Positions 32,331 through 42,200 of a DNA stretch of 56,520 bases are shown piece after piece. The translations under genes and the position numbers were made by a program. How positions within the stretch are numbered: the stretch's first letter is position 1; each line of letters starts with the position of its first letter. The notes beneath the pieces were generated by a model that did not search any database, was not told where the DNA came from, and saw only the letters and a list, made by a program, of their open reading frames with translations. Source of the DNA: CAZEQD01 sp964514305 (GTDB taxonomy: Bacteria > Acidobacteriota > Aminicenantia > Aminicenantales > Aminicenantaceae); NCBI GenBank assembly GCA_964514305.1, contig CAZEQD010000008.1, positions 1 through 56,520 of the forward strand. The letters run 5' to 3'.

Positions 32331-32359
32331 TTGACAGCACTTCAGGCAAGTGGTAGAAA
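32331..32359 (+). promoter_or_regulatory. promoter for the first M14 peptidase gene
   Basis: Perfect TTGACA (32331-32336), a 17-base spacer and TAGAAA (32354-32359), ending 28 bases before the ATG at 32388. The frame extension that uses this TTG as a start codon is therefore rejected. Confidence 0.6.
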
Positions 32360-32387
32360 AAAATCTTATTTTAAAAAGGAGGGAGCT

Positions 32388-34997
32388 ATGAAAACCAAAA
32401 GTAATCTTCACAAAATCCTGCCCAGTCTATTTATTTTATTTTCTTTTGCCCTATTTCTTCAGGCTCAAACTCCGCCTGAAGATTTTTTAGGTCACCAAGT
32501 AGGAGCTGACCGTAAACTGGCTGATTACAATCAGATTCAAGCCTATTTCCATAAACTTGATCAGGAATCAGCCAAAATTAAAGTTTTAGAAATCGGCAAG
32601 TCTACTCTAAACAAGCCTATGATCATGGCTGTTATTACTTCTGAAGAAAACATGGCCAAACTCGATGAATATAAGGCTATCAGCAAAAAATTGAGAGATG
32701 CCAGAGGTCTTACACCTGAAGAAGCCCGCAGTCTGGCTAAGCAAGGAAAATTAATTCTTCTTTTTACTTGTAATATTCATTCCACTGAAATCGCCTCTTC
32801 CCAAATGGCTATGGAATTAGCCTATAAGTTGGTCACCGGCCAAACTCCTTTTGATGTGAACAAAGTGTTAAAAGATGTAATTGTTTTATTAGTCCCGACT
32901 ACCAATCCAGATGGTGAACAGATGGTTACTGAATGGTACAGAAAATATGTTGGAACCAAATACGAAGGGGGACGTATGCCCTGGCTTTATCATCACTATG
33001 CCGGACACGATGATAATCGTGACTGGTTTATGTTTAATCTTTCAGAAACCAGAGCGGTATCTAAAGTTCTTTATCACGATTGGATTCCTCAAATTCACAT
33101 TGATGAACATCAGATGGGCTCGACTGGAGCTAGACTTTTTATCCCTCCTTATATGGACCCTCCTATACCAAATGTACATCCTCTTCTCTGGCGAGGAGTA
33201 AATCTCTGTGGATCTATAATGGCTCATGATCTTGAAAAAAATGGATTCAAAGGAGTGGTTCACAGCCGCAGCTTCACCGGCTGGTGGATCGGCGCCTGTG
33301 ATGATACCTCCTGGCTTCATAATACAATTGGCCTCCTCAGTGAGATGGCTTCAGTCAAAGTAGCCACTCCCATCTATGTTGATCCCACTGAACTGCCTAA
33401 ATCTTACTATGAGAAAAGGATGGAATTTCCGGACCCCTGGCCCGGAGGCTGGTGGAGGCTACGGGATATAGTCAATTATGAGTTGACTCTTTCCCTAAGT
33501 CTAATAAAAACAGCTTATCTATTTAAACAAGATTTTCTCTTCGATTTCTACAAGATGGGCCGTGACGCTATTGAAAGCGGCCAAAAAGGCAATCCATATG
33601 CTTTTGTTATTCCTAAAAAGCAGTTTGACTATCCTACTACTCTTAAAATGTTGGATATTCTTAAATTCGGAGGAGTAGAAATTCACCAGGCCAAAGAAGA
33701 TTTCATAGCAGACGGCAAGCTTTACCCGGCTGGCTCCTTTGTGGTCTTAATGTCCCAACCTTATAGGCCTTATGCCCAAGCTTTACTCGAGAAACAAAAA
33801 TATCCTGATATCCGTCAATATCCTGGCGGCCCCCCAGTTCCTCCTTACGACAATGCTGGTTGGACTCTTCCCCTCCAGATGGGCGTTAGCTGCGACCAGA
33901 TTGACCATCCTTTTCAAACCAAGCTGGAAAAACTGGAAAAAATTCCCTATCCAACTGTAACTGCACCTCAAGCTACTTCCCCTTATCTCATTCTTGATGC
34001 CAAAGAGAACGCTTCCTATGCTGTGGCTTTTGCTCTCCTTAAAGAAAAGGCAAAAGTTTCTCGTTCAAAAGAAGACATTAAGAGCAAAGATTTTAAGGCT
34101 GTGGCCGGAAGTTTCATTGTCAAAAATACTCCTCAGGTTCAAAAATTACTGCCTGAACTTTTAGCCAAATGGCATCTGACTGCTTATTCCCTTCAAAATG
34201 TCAACAACATTCCAAGCCTTCCTCTTAAAAGCCCTCGCATCGGTCTCTATCAGTCCTGGAGAGCTAATATGGATGAAGGCTGGACTCGCTATGTCTTTGA
34301 CGATTTTGATATTCCCTACACTATTCTCCACAACAAAGATTTCAAAGGAACCAAAAAGAAAAAAGTCAATCTAAAAGAAAAATATGATGTTATTGTCTTT
34401 GCCGATGAAAGCCCGGAAATAATAAAACTAGGAAAACCCAGCCCCACTTCCCGTTATGCCCGTTACTACACTCCCCTACCTCCCAAATATGAAGGAGGAA
34501 TTGGCAAAGAAGGTATAGATGCTTTAAAAGAATTTGTAGCTCAGGGCGGTATTGTGGTTACTCTTAACAATGCCTGTGGGCTAATCTTTAAAGAATTTAG
34601 AGTTCCCGCCCGTAATGCCTTAGAGAGTGTAGATCGTTCCAAATTTTTCTGTCCTACTTCTATTCTGAAGATTATCGTCAATAATAAATCCCCTGTGGGT
34701 TACGGACTGCCCAAAGAAGCGGCAGCCATGTTCTCCCGCAGTTTGGCCATGAGCACCTGGATCCCTCAGGATGCTGACTGGAATCGCCAGGTTGTTGCCA
34801 GTTATCCTCCGGAAAATATCCTTCTCAGCGGTTGGCTCCTGGGAGAAGAGGTAATTGCCCGCAAAGCTGCTGTGGTTGATGCTAAATACAAGAAGGGACA
34901 TATTGTCCTTATTGGCTTCCGCTGTCAGCATCGAGCTCAATCCCACGGCACCTACAAATTCCTGCTCAATGCTCTTCTTTATCCAAGAATAGATTAG
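32388..34997 (+). CDS. exported M14 zinc carboxypeptidase-like protein (copy 1)
   Basis: 869 residues from the ATG at 32388, which has AAAGGAGGGA upstream. A signal peptide (KILPSLFILFSFALFLQAQ) is cut near residue 27. The M14 domain covers about residues 45-370: zinc ligands H131 and E134 in NIHSTE, substrate-binding NPDG and GHDDNRDW, a third zinc His in HIDEHQMG, and catalytic-type Glu in LLSEMASVK. The remaining 500 residues hold a beta-rich region and a domain with YQSWRANMDEGWTR followed by a glutamine-amidotransferase-like fold (IVVTLNNACG). It should hydrolyse peptides in the periplasm or outside. The protein from 49990 is a full-length paralogue with the same layout. Confidence 0.9.
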   Translation: MKTKSNLHKILPSLFILFSFALFLQAQTPPEDFLGHQVGADRKLADYNQIQAYFHKLDQESAKIKVLEIGKSTLNKPMIMAVITSEENMAKLDEYKAISKKLRDARGLTPEEARSLAKQGKLILLFTCNIHSTEIASSQMAMELAYKLVTGQTPFDVNKVLKDVIVLLVPTTNPDGEQMVTEWYRKYVGTKYEGGRMPWLYHHYAGHDDNRDWFMFNLSETRAVSKVLYHDWIPQIHIDEHQMGSTGARLFIPPYMDPPIPNVHPLLWRGVNLCGSIMAHDLEKNGFKGVVHSRSFTGWWIGACDDTSWLHNTIGLLSEMASVKVATPIYVDPTELPKSYYEKRMEFPDPWPGGWWRLRDIVNYELTLSLSLIKTAYLFKQDFLFDFYKMGRDAIESGQKGNPYAFVIPKKQFDYPTTLKMLDILKFGGVEIHQAKEDFIADGKLYPAGSFVVLMSQPYRPYAQALLEKQKYPDIRQYPGGPPVPPYDNAGWTLPLQMGVSCDQIDHPFQTKLEKLEKIPYPTVTAPQATSPYLILDAKENASYAVAFALLKEKAKVSRSKEDIKSKDFKAVAGSFIVKNTPQVQKLLPELLAKWHLTAYSLQNVNNIPSLPLKSPRIGLYQSWRANMDEGWTRYVFDDFDIPYTILHNKDFKGTKKKKVNLKEKYDVIVFADESPEIIKLGKPSPTSRYARYYTPLPPKYEGGIGKEGIDALKEFVAQGGIVVTLNNACGLIFKEFRVPARNALESVDRSKFFCPTSILKIIVNNKSPVGYGLPKEAAAMFSRSLAMSTWIPQDADWNRQVVASYPPENILLSGWLLGEEVIARKAAVVDAKYKKGHIVLIGFRCQHRAQSHGTYKFLLNALLYPRID

Positions 34998-35006
34998 AAA
35001 AAAAAA

Positions 35007-35164
35007 TTGGATATGATCATTTTCAGCGGCGATATGGATAAATTATTTGCTACCTTTAAATTGCCACTGGGGCGGCTGCTTCCAACATAGAAGTAACTAT
35101 GTTTTTCACCTTCTGGGGATTAAGGGCCCTAAAGAAAAAAGAGAAAACAGGCCCATCAGGCTGA
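35007..35164 (+). pseudogene. DsrE-like protein remnant with frameshift
   Basis: The frame first reads LDMIIFSGDMDKLFATFKL. After a one-base shift near 35062 it reads ATGAAASNIEVTMFFTFWGL then RALKKKEKTGPSG and a stop. IxxSGDxDK, AxGAAA and VTMFFTFWGL are the conserved blocks of DsrE/DsrF/DsrH-like proteins (PF13686 type), normally near 120-170 residues. Only the first third survives and it is out of frame. The remaining bases to 35274 show nothing. Confidence 0.7.
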
Positions 35165-35274
35165 TATAACTCTTTTTATTTAAATTCATCTCCTAAAAAA
35201 TCTGACTGGAGCGAAAACATTCCTGAATAACTTTTTATATTTACAGGCGTGTAATCTAAAAGATAATTTAAGTA

Positions 35275-35658
35275 TTAGCCTTTCTTAAGAATCTTGACTG
35301 CTTTTTCTATATCTGACACGTCGAGGATAACAGAAGCCACATCTCCCTTTTTACTCAAGGTCCCATAGCAGTATTCAATGTTAACGCCCTTATTTCCCAA
35401 TTTAGAAACTATTTCAGCCAGTGCACCTGGCCTATTTTCTAAATCTACTTTTAGTACATCTCTAAGCTCAGTCACATAATTAAGCTTAGATAATAGTTTC
35501 ATGGCTTTGTTAACGTTCTTGACATAAAGTTTAGCCGTGTCTTGAAAAACGCCTATGGCTTCAATATTTATTCCATTTTCGGCTAGATGACTGCAAAGTT
35601 CACCTAAAGTGGAAGGCTTGTTTTCCAAGACAACAAAAATTTCTGTTATTCTTTCCAT
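35275..35658 (-). CDS. tandem ACT-domain protein
   Basis: 127 residues from the ATG at 35658, with GGGGA just upstream; a TTG extension to 35700 is less likely. Two ACT domains are visible, one from ITEIFVVLENKPSTLGELCS (about residues 4-60) and one from DVLKVDLENRPGALAEIVSK (about 66-125). Each has the (N/E)xPGxL-type ligand loop. Stand-alone ACT pairs bind amino acids as sensors or regulators, but no partner enzyme is fused. It lies 62 bases after the PyrD-like gene on the same strand. Confidence 0.88.
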   Translation of the reverse strand: MERITEIFVVLENKPSTLGELCSHLAENGINIEAIGVFQDTAKLYVKNVNKAMKLLSKLNYVTELRDVLKVDLENRPGALAEIVSKLGNKGVNIEYCYGTLSKKGDVASVILDVSDIEKAVKILKKG

Positions 35659-35720
35659 TTTTTCCCCATTTTTTATTTTAAATTTTGCCCATTTCCTCAA
35701 ATTTTACTCAATAATCAATT

Positions 35721-36713
35721 CTACTCAAATCCTTTATATAGCTTTAAATATTGAGCTCGGAAATAGGCCTCCGCTTCTCCCAGGCTTTTAAAGCTTAACT
35801 CTTGTTCTTTAAAGGATAGCTCTCCTCTAAAGTCATCTATATGAGTAAAATCATGTTCTCTCATCCAGGCCTTTAATCCCTGGATGATCTCCTCAATAGC
35901 CTTTAATCCTTTCTGGTAAAAGAGAGAGGCTGCCTGGACAGCTGAGGCTCCCGCTAAAATCTGTTTTACTAAGTCTTCTGCTTTATTCAATCCCCCTGAA
36001 GAAGCCAGTTCACAGTCAATTCTTCCGGCCAGGAGAGCAATCCATTTCAAAGATTGGTAAAAATTTGCCTTACCTCTGATCACTTTCGTCTTAAGATTAT
36101 TAATATCGATATCAGGCTCGAGAAACCAATTAAAAAGAACCAAGCCATCACAGCCGTTATCGGCCAATTTAGAAGCTAAGTGAGGCAGGGAAGTAAATTG
36201 ATAAGTAAGTTTGACGGCCACTGGGATGGAGACTTTTTCCCTAACCTCTTTTAATATTTGAACATGGTGAGCTTCATAACTTGAGCTCTCAATTTCTGGA
36301 TCTACCGGCAAAAAATAAATATTTAGTTCTATGCCATCGGCCCCAGCCTGCTCAAGCTGTTGAGCATAACGAGGCCAAAGCTGAGGAGACTGACAGTTAA
36401 TACTGGCGATTATCGGAATTTTTGCCTTGGCTTTTGCTTCTTCTATCACCTTAACGATTTTGGACGGTGCATACTCTAGCAGGCCTCGGCTGCGCAGGTA
36501 ATCGACAGCTTCGGGATGGATCTGGTAATCACTTTGGCCGAGGGCATCTTTAACCAAAAATTCTTCTTCAAAGATTGATTTAAGGACAACAGCTCCTGCT
36601 CCAGCCTCTTGGCATCGAAGAACGTCGTCTACATCTCGAGTTAAATCACAAGAAGCAACAATTAGAGGATTTCTCAGTCTTAAACCCATGTAGGAAGCTG
36701 TTAAATCAATCAT
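35721..36713 (-). CDS. dihydroorotate dehydrogenase-like FMN protein
   Basis: A 330-residue TIM-barrel flavoprotein of the PyrD-like family. MIDLTASYMGLRLRNPLIVA is its usual opening, AGAGAVVLKSIFEEEF follows, and IPVAVKLTYQF, DGLVLFNWFLEPDIDI and SGGLNKAEDLVKQILAGASA give the FMN phosphate region. Proteins of this branch are often near aldehyde or keto-acid oxidoreductase genes and are not proven to make orotate; no other pyrimidine gene is here. The ribosome site GGGAGG lies before the ATG. It follows an epimerase gene by 24 bases. Confidence 0.85.
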   Translation of the reverse strand: MIDLTASYMGLRLRNPLIVASCDLTRDVDDVLRCQEAGAGAVVLKSIFEEEFLVKDALGQSDYQIHPEAVDYLRSRGLLEYAPSKIVKVIEEAKAKAKIPIIASINCQSPQLWPRYAQQLEQAGADGIELNIYFLPVDPEIESSSYEAHHVQILKEVREKVSIPVAVKLTYQFTSLPHLASKLADNGCDGLVLFNWFLEPDIDINNLKTKVIRGKANFYQSLKWIALLAGRIDCELASSGGLNKAEDLVKQILAGASAVQAASLFYQKGLKAIEEIIQGLKAWMREHDFTHIDDFRGELSFKEQELSFKSLGEAEAYFRAQYLKLYKGFE

Positions 36714-36737
36714 AATCTTTCCTCCCTTACATAGACT

Positions 36738-37754
36738 TCAGAAAATAGATTCAACCGCCTGCTGATAGCGGCGGCAAAACTCAATTTCCATCTTCCTCTT
36801 TCTGTAATTCTGAGGCGGTTTCCCCTCATAATAATCTCTAAACCAGAGAACTGTATTGGTTATCCAGACCGAAAAAGGAGTAGATTTAAAGTGGAGCTGG
36901 CTCTTGGCTTTGTGAACATCAAGAATAAGAGGCCGGCGCATAGTGAAAGGTGAAAAAGAAAGTCCAAAAGAATTCTTTTTCAAGATTTCAAGAGGAATGT
37001 TCACTATCTCTAACTTTTTCTCCAAAACAGCAGCTATAGCCTTGACAAAAGCTCGCAGAGAAATCACTTCTTCCTGGGCTAAATTGTAAGCCTCACCCCA
37101 GGAAGAAGGATTGAGCAAATTAGAAGCTATCGTCCGAACAATATCTCCCTGATAAATTAGAGTAAAAACATTCATCCCGCCATCAGGCAAAATAAGGGGT
37201 TTTCCATCCATGACTCTTATTATATAGGAATAAGCCCGTAGAGTATAATCTCTTTCCCCTACGACTATGGGTAAGCGTAATATGGTTACCGGAAATTTCT
37301 GCTGCCGATGAGCTCTCTTCAGGACTTCTTCACACTCTCTTTTCTGGTAGCCATAAATCCAGAGATCATCTTCTTTGTTTGGCCTAGGATTAAGGTCTCG
37401 CTGAAAGTCCTCTTCTTTTAAAGGGCAGGGATAGTCTTTAGTCACAACATAAACTGCGGCTGTACTGATATGAATAAAGTGGCCAATTTTACCTGAAAAT
37501 AGTTTAATGGCAGCCTGGCTGTCTTCTCTCCTAAAAGCAATCATATCCACGACTACATCAAATTTTCGGCCTGCCAGAGCTTTTGAGAATTGCTGCCAGT
37601 TATACCTGTCTCCCCTAAGCCTTTTTATTTTTTGACCAAAATCATCAACTGTTTGTCCGCGGTTGAATAAAGTGAGTTGATGGCCTTCCTCCAGCAGATG
37701 TCGAGCCAGATGATAGCCAACAAAGCGACTGCCTCCAATAATCAGAATTTTCAT
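36738..37754 (-). CDS. NAD-dependent epimerase/dehydratase family protein
   Basis: A 338-residue extended SDR enzyme. The NAD-binding loop is LIIGGSRFVGYHLARHLL at residues 4-21. The middle includes VVDMIAFRREDSQ, IHISTAAVYVV and YGYQKRECEEVL, with the YxxxK catalytic pair (YQKRE region). ILRLPIVVGERDYTLRAYSY matches the atypical SDR branch that includes chloroplast RNA-binding-like and UDP-sugar epimerase homologues. The substrate is unknown. It lies between the GlcD-like oxidase (15 bases upstream) and the PyrD-like gene, all on one strand. Confidence 0.87.
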   Translation of the reverse strand: MKILIIGGSRFVGYHLARHLLEEGHQLTLFNRGQTVDDFGQKIKRLRGDRYNWQQFSKALAGRKFDVVVDMIAFRREDSQAAIKLFSGKIGHFIHISTAAVYVVTKDYPCPLKEEDFQRDLNPRPNKEDDLWIYGYQKRECEEVLKRAHRQQKFPVTILRLPIVVGERDYTLRAYSYIIRVMDGKPLILPDGGMNVFTLIYQGDIVRTIASNLLNPSSWGEAYNLAQEEVISLRAFVKAIAAVLEKKLEIVNIPLEILKKNSFGLSFSPFTMRRPLILDVHKAKSQLHFKSTPFSVWITNTVLWFRDYYEGKPPQNYRKRKMEIEFCRRYQQAVESIF

Positions 37755-37769
37755 ATTGTTTTCCCGATT

Positions 37770-39188
37770 CTAATCAAAAAGTTTGCCTGGATTTAAAATA
37801 TGATGGGGATCAAAAAGATCTTTAATTCCTTTCATCAGAGAAATTTCTGTTTCAGTTAACACCAGAGAAAGATAAGGTTTTTTAACTATGCCTATACCAT
37901 GTTCACCCGAAATTACGCCATTTCTCTGCTGGCAATCACGGTATAGCTCCTGGCGGACGGCGTCAATCTTGGGCTTCCATTCCTCCTCGGCCAAAGGGAT
38001 AAGCTTTCCTCCTTCGTAGCGGGCTTTCATGATATGAGTATGGACATTGCCATCAGCAGCATGGCCAAAGGTAGGCAGCCAGATATTATATTTTTCAGAA
38101 ACCTGATGAACCTTCTTCACATGGGCAGCAATTTCTGCCCGAGGCACAGCTATATCTAGGATTTCAAGAGTTTGGGCTTTGATGGCCTCATAGATAGCAC
38201 TTCGCATGTCTAAAACCAATTTCTGTTTCTGATGACTATCAGCCACATAAACATCCAGGGCTTCTTTCTCCAGACAAATTTCAGCTATTATCTCTGACAA
38301 TCTATCTATTTCTTCCTCGCTTGAAGCATCGATTATAACCAAAAGATAAGTATTGCCTTGAGGACAAGGCCACTTTTTCTTCAGATACTGCTCAGTTATC
38401 TGCAGAACTGAGCGGGGAATGAATTCCACCGCCATTGGCAAAATCTTGTTAGCAATTAAAATAGGCACAGTTTCCACTGCCTTTTCTAATTCCAGAAAGG
38501 GAATAATCAGAGATCTTACTACAGCCGGTGAAGGCATTAATTGAATAGTGGCTTGGGTAACAATCCCCAGAGTTCCTTCTGAACCGATGATCAGATTAAG
38601 GAGGTTATAACCGGTGCTGGATTTCATCAATTTGCCGCCAAGATTTATGATTTGACCGTTGGCCAAGACAAGTTCCAATCCTCTTACATAATTTCTTATA
38701 ACTCCGTATTTGACAGCTCTGCATCCCCCAGCATTGGCGGCTATAAGTCCCCCAATCATAGCGCTTTCTTCTCCTGGATGAGGAGCAAAGAAAAGACCAG
38801 CTTCGCTTACCTTCTGGTAAAAATCGCCCAGCCTCAAACCAGCCTCAACCACGGCCATCTGATTACGAGTATCTAATTCCACCATCTGATTCATCTTTTC
38901 CAAAGAAACAACTATCCCTCCCAGCCAAGGAACACAGCCGCCGCAAAGTCCGGTTGCCCCGCCGCGAGGGGTAACCGGAATCCTTTCTTTACTGGCCAAT
39001 TTTAATATCTCAGCTACTTGAGCTGTGCTTCTGGGCAAAACTACAACTTCAGGCATTCTGGCAATTTCAGGTAATGAAAATTCATCATGGCTGTAATCCA
39101 CCATTTTTTCGCGGTCAACTATCACCTGAGATTCCCCGACAATGGCCCTCAATTTATGGATTATTTGTTGATTTACTTTATTATACAT
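37770..39188 (-). CDS. FAD-linked oxidase, GlcD/D-lactate dehydrogenase family
   Basis: A 472-residue FAD protein of the VAO/PCMH type. The FAD-binding region includes VTPRGGATGLCGGCVPWLGG, FFAPHPGEESAMIGGLIAAN and STGYNLLNLIIGSEGTLGIV. The substrate domain ends HGIGIVKKPYL and IKDLFDPHHILNPGKLF, which are GlcD signatures. It oxidises a 2-hydroxy acid such as glycolate or D-lactate. No GlcE/GlcF iron-sulfur partner is beside it, so the electron acceptor is unclear. GGAGG precedes the ATG, and the stop of the 1,099-residue exported protein lies 16 bases upstream. Confidence 0.9.
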   Translation of the reverse strand: MYNKVNQQIIHKLRAIVGESQVIVDREKMVDYSHDEFSLPEIARMPEVVVLPRSTAQVAEILKLASKERIPVTPRGGATGLCGGCVPWLGGIVVSLEKMNQMVELDTRNQMAVVEAGLRLGDFYQKVSEAGLFFAPHPGEESAMIGGLIAANAGGCRAVKYGVIRNYVRGLELVLANGQIINLGGKLMKSSTGYNLLNLIIGSEGTLGIVTQATIQLMPSPAVVRSLIIPFLELEKAVETVPILIANKILPMAVEFIPRSVLQITEQYLKKKWPCPQGNTYLLVIIDASSEEEIDRLSEIIAEICLEKEALDVYVADSHQKQKLVLDMRSAIYEAIKAQTLEILDIAVPRAEIAAHVKKVHQVSEKYNIWLPTFGHAADGNVHTHIMKARYEGGKLIPLAEEEWKPKIDAVRQELYRDCQQRNGVISGEHGIGIVKKPYLSLVLTETEISLMKGIKDLFDPHHILNPGKLFD

Positions 39189-39204
39189 AAGCCTCCTCGC
39201 TATT

Positions 39205-42200
39205 TCACGTGGATAGATTGAAATAAACTTTTCCGGAGATGAGGTAGATCATAGTGATGAGATTCTTAGTTGTGCAATAGCCTCTTGCCCGAGCTTTAGC
39301 TCCCTGGACTAGACTATTGATGGCCTCCTCACCCTTTACTATTATAATGGCCGGGATGTCAGCCTCTTTTACCATCTGATTAAAAACGCTAAGGTCTGTT
39401 TTAAATATCTCCTCTAACTTAGCCAGCTGCTCATTGGCCTTGGCCGCTAACTCTTTAAAAACCAGATAGGATTGATCAGTAGGTCGCGTATCGGCCCTGG
39501 CCACCTCAGAAGCTAAGGCAGCAATTTTATTATCGAGCTTGATCGGATAATTCAGAGGATCCTGGCTGCTTTTTGATTTTGATTGAATAAGAACATTCTC
39601 GACTTCAGTCAATTTATCTTTTAGTTTGCAGCCAGCCTCTAAAATATTTTCATACTGCTTCTGGCTTTTAATCTTTTTAAGCAAAGAATCAACTTGGGAC
39701 TTAGCCGAGCGCAGCTTATTGATAGCTTTATTAACTTCTGACAATTCATCCCTAATCTTTATCAGAAAATTAAACTGTTCCTGAAATTCTTCTTCACTGG
39801 TTTTTAGCCTCGGATCCTTTTTCCACTGCCAGCGTTGAGTCATAGACTTATCGCCAACCGTCATCCTAACTTGATAGATTCCAGGCACAGCCAGGGGACC
39901 CCGCAGGCTCCCTCCCCAGAGCACAGCTCCCGGCACCCTAACTGCATCAGGATACCGCATATCCCAGATGAAACGGTTCTGACCTGGTTCAACTTTTACT
40001 TCCTTTTCTCGAGGTCCAAACCTATCCCTGGGCCTGGGGCTGGTTTCTTCTCTTTTCCTGCTTGTAAATTTTTTGATGATATTTCCTTTTTCATCTAAAA
40101 ATTCAAGTACGACTTCTCCTTTAGGCTTTTCCTTTAGGTAATAATAAATTACTGAACCTGAAGAAGGGTTCTGACCAAGATTGCGACCAGGAAAACTCCA
40201 GCCTCCCATTCGATAGCTGTCTCTCGGTTTAAACAGATAGAAATCAGCATTAGCCACTTTTTCATTTATCTGCTGAAGAGGAGTTACATCATCAAGAATC
40301 CAGAAGGAACGACCATGGGTAGCAACCACTAAATCATTCTCTTTAACAACCATATCATGGATGGGAACTATGGGTAAATTAAGTTGAAGCGACTGCCAGT
40401 GGAGGCCATCATCAAATGAAACAAATACCCCTGTTTCTGTTCCAGCATAAAGGAGCCCTTTTCTTTTTGGGTCTTGACGGACTACCCGGACAAAAGTATT
40501 CTCAGGAAGACCATCTGTAATCTTTTTCCAGGATTTACCATAATCAGAAGTTTTATAAATATAGGGCTTTAAATCATCCAGCTGATGGCAGTCAACAGCT
40601 AAATAGGCAGTAGCTGGATCAAAAGGTGATGTCTCAATCATACTGATGCGGCTCCACTTTGGCATTTCCTTGGGAGTTATATCCTGCCAGCTCTGGCCCC
40701 CGTTACGGGTAAGATGAACAAGGCCATCGTCACTGCCCACCCAGAGAATCTGAGGATCATGATAGGATTCTGCCAGAGCAAAAATTGTACAATAATATTC
40801 AACACTGGTGTTGTCCTTAGTAATCGGGCCACCCGATGACTGCTGTTTGCTCTTATCATTTCGAGTCAGGTCAGGGCTTATAATTTCCCAGCTCTGACCT
40901 TCGTTATTTGACTTAAAAAGAACTTGAGCCGCATGATAAAGGACGTTGGAATCAAATCTTGAGACAAGGATAGGAGCTGTCCATTGAAAGCGATATCTCA
41001 ACTTAGCTGCGCCCCAGCCCATGGGATTTTCCGGCCAGGGAGAAATAATTCCTGTTTGACCTGTTTTATAATTCCAGCGGGTAATCAAACCTCCATAGCT
41101 GCCAGCATAAACAATATCAGGGTTATCACGGCGGGGGGCAATATGTCCGCTCTCGCCACCACCGACAGCACACCAATCTGCCCGGCCAATGCCTCTTCCT
41201 GTTGTCCGGCTGGCAATTCGGACGGTTGAATTATCCTGCTGAGCCCCATAAACTCTATAGGGAAAATGATTATCAGTAATAACATGATAGAATTGAGCAG
41301 TTGGCTGATTGTCCTGAGCTGTCCACGATTGCCCTCCATTGTAACTTACGTTCGCCCCACCATCATTGCCGTTAATCATTCGCTGAGGATTATGAGGGTC
41401 AATCCAGAGATCATGGTTATCCCCATGGGGAACCCGGATACTTGTGTAACTTCGGCCGCCATCAATCGAGCGGTACAAGCCAGTATTAAGAACATAAACA
41501 GTGTTTGGATCCTTGGGATCAGCATAAATCTTGCTGTAATACCATGCCCGCTGCCGTAACCGTCGTTCCTCATTAACTTTGAGCCAGGTTTGGCCGCCAT
41601 CATCTGAGCGGAAAACACCTCCATCTTTAGCCTCAATTATGGCCCATAGACGGCCGGGCTTAGCCAGGGATACAGTTATGCCTATAATTCCCAATATCCC
41701 TTTAGGAAGGCCAGGATTGTGGGAAATTTCCTGCCAATTATCACCACCGTCAGTTGATTTAAAAAGACCGCTGCCCGGCCCTCCACTGGATAGACTATAT
41801 GGCGTCCGATAAAACTCCCAGAGAGCTGCATAAATAATACGAGGATTGTTAGGATCAAAAATGAGGTCAACGGCTCCTGTTTTATTGTTTCTATAAAGAA
41901 TTTTCTGCCAGGTCTGACCGCCATCCCGAGAGCGAAAGACTCCTCTTTCTTCATTAGGTCCATAGACATGACCCAAAGCGGCTACATAAACCAGGTCAGG
42001 ATTCTGAGGATGGATGCGTATTCTGGAAACCTGACTGGTATCTTTTAAGCCAATATGCTTCCAGGTCCGCCCCCCGTCAGTTGATTTATAAATTCCATCA
42101 CCATGAGAAACATTTCCCCTTAGGGCTGACTCACCCATGCCTACATAGACGACATTGGGATCTGACTCGGCTACAGCTATGGCCCCCACTGAACCTGTCT

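Noticed and set aside
32331..32387. upstream TTG extension of the first M14 protein
   Set aside because: The TTG is part of a TTGACA -35 box, and the downstream ATG has both a ribosome site and a signal peptide.
40984..41969. several 80-97 residue frames inside the Asp-box gene region
   Set aside because: They are shadows of the long 1,099-residue gene on the other strand or in another frame.
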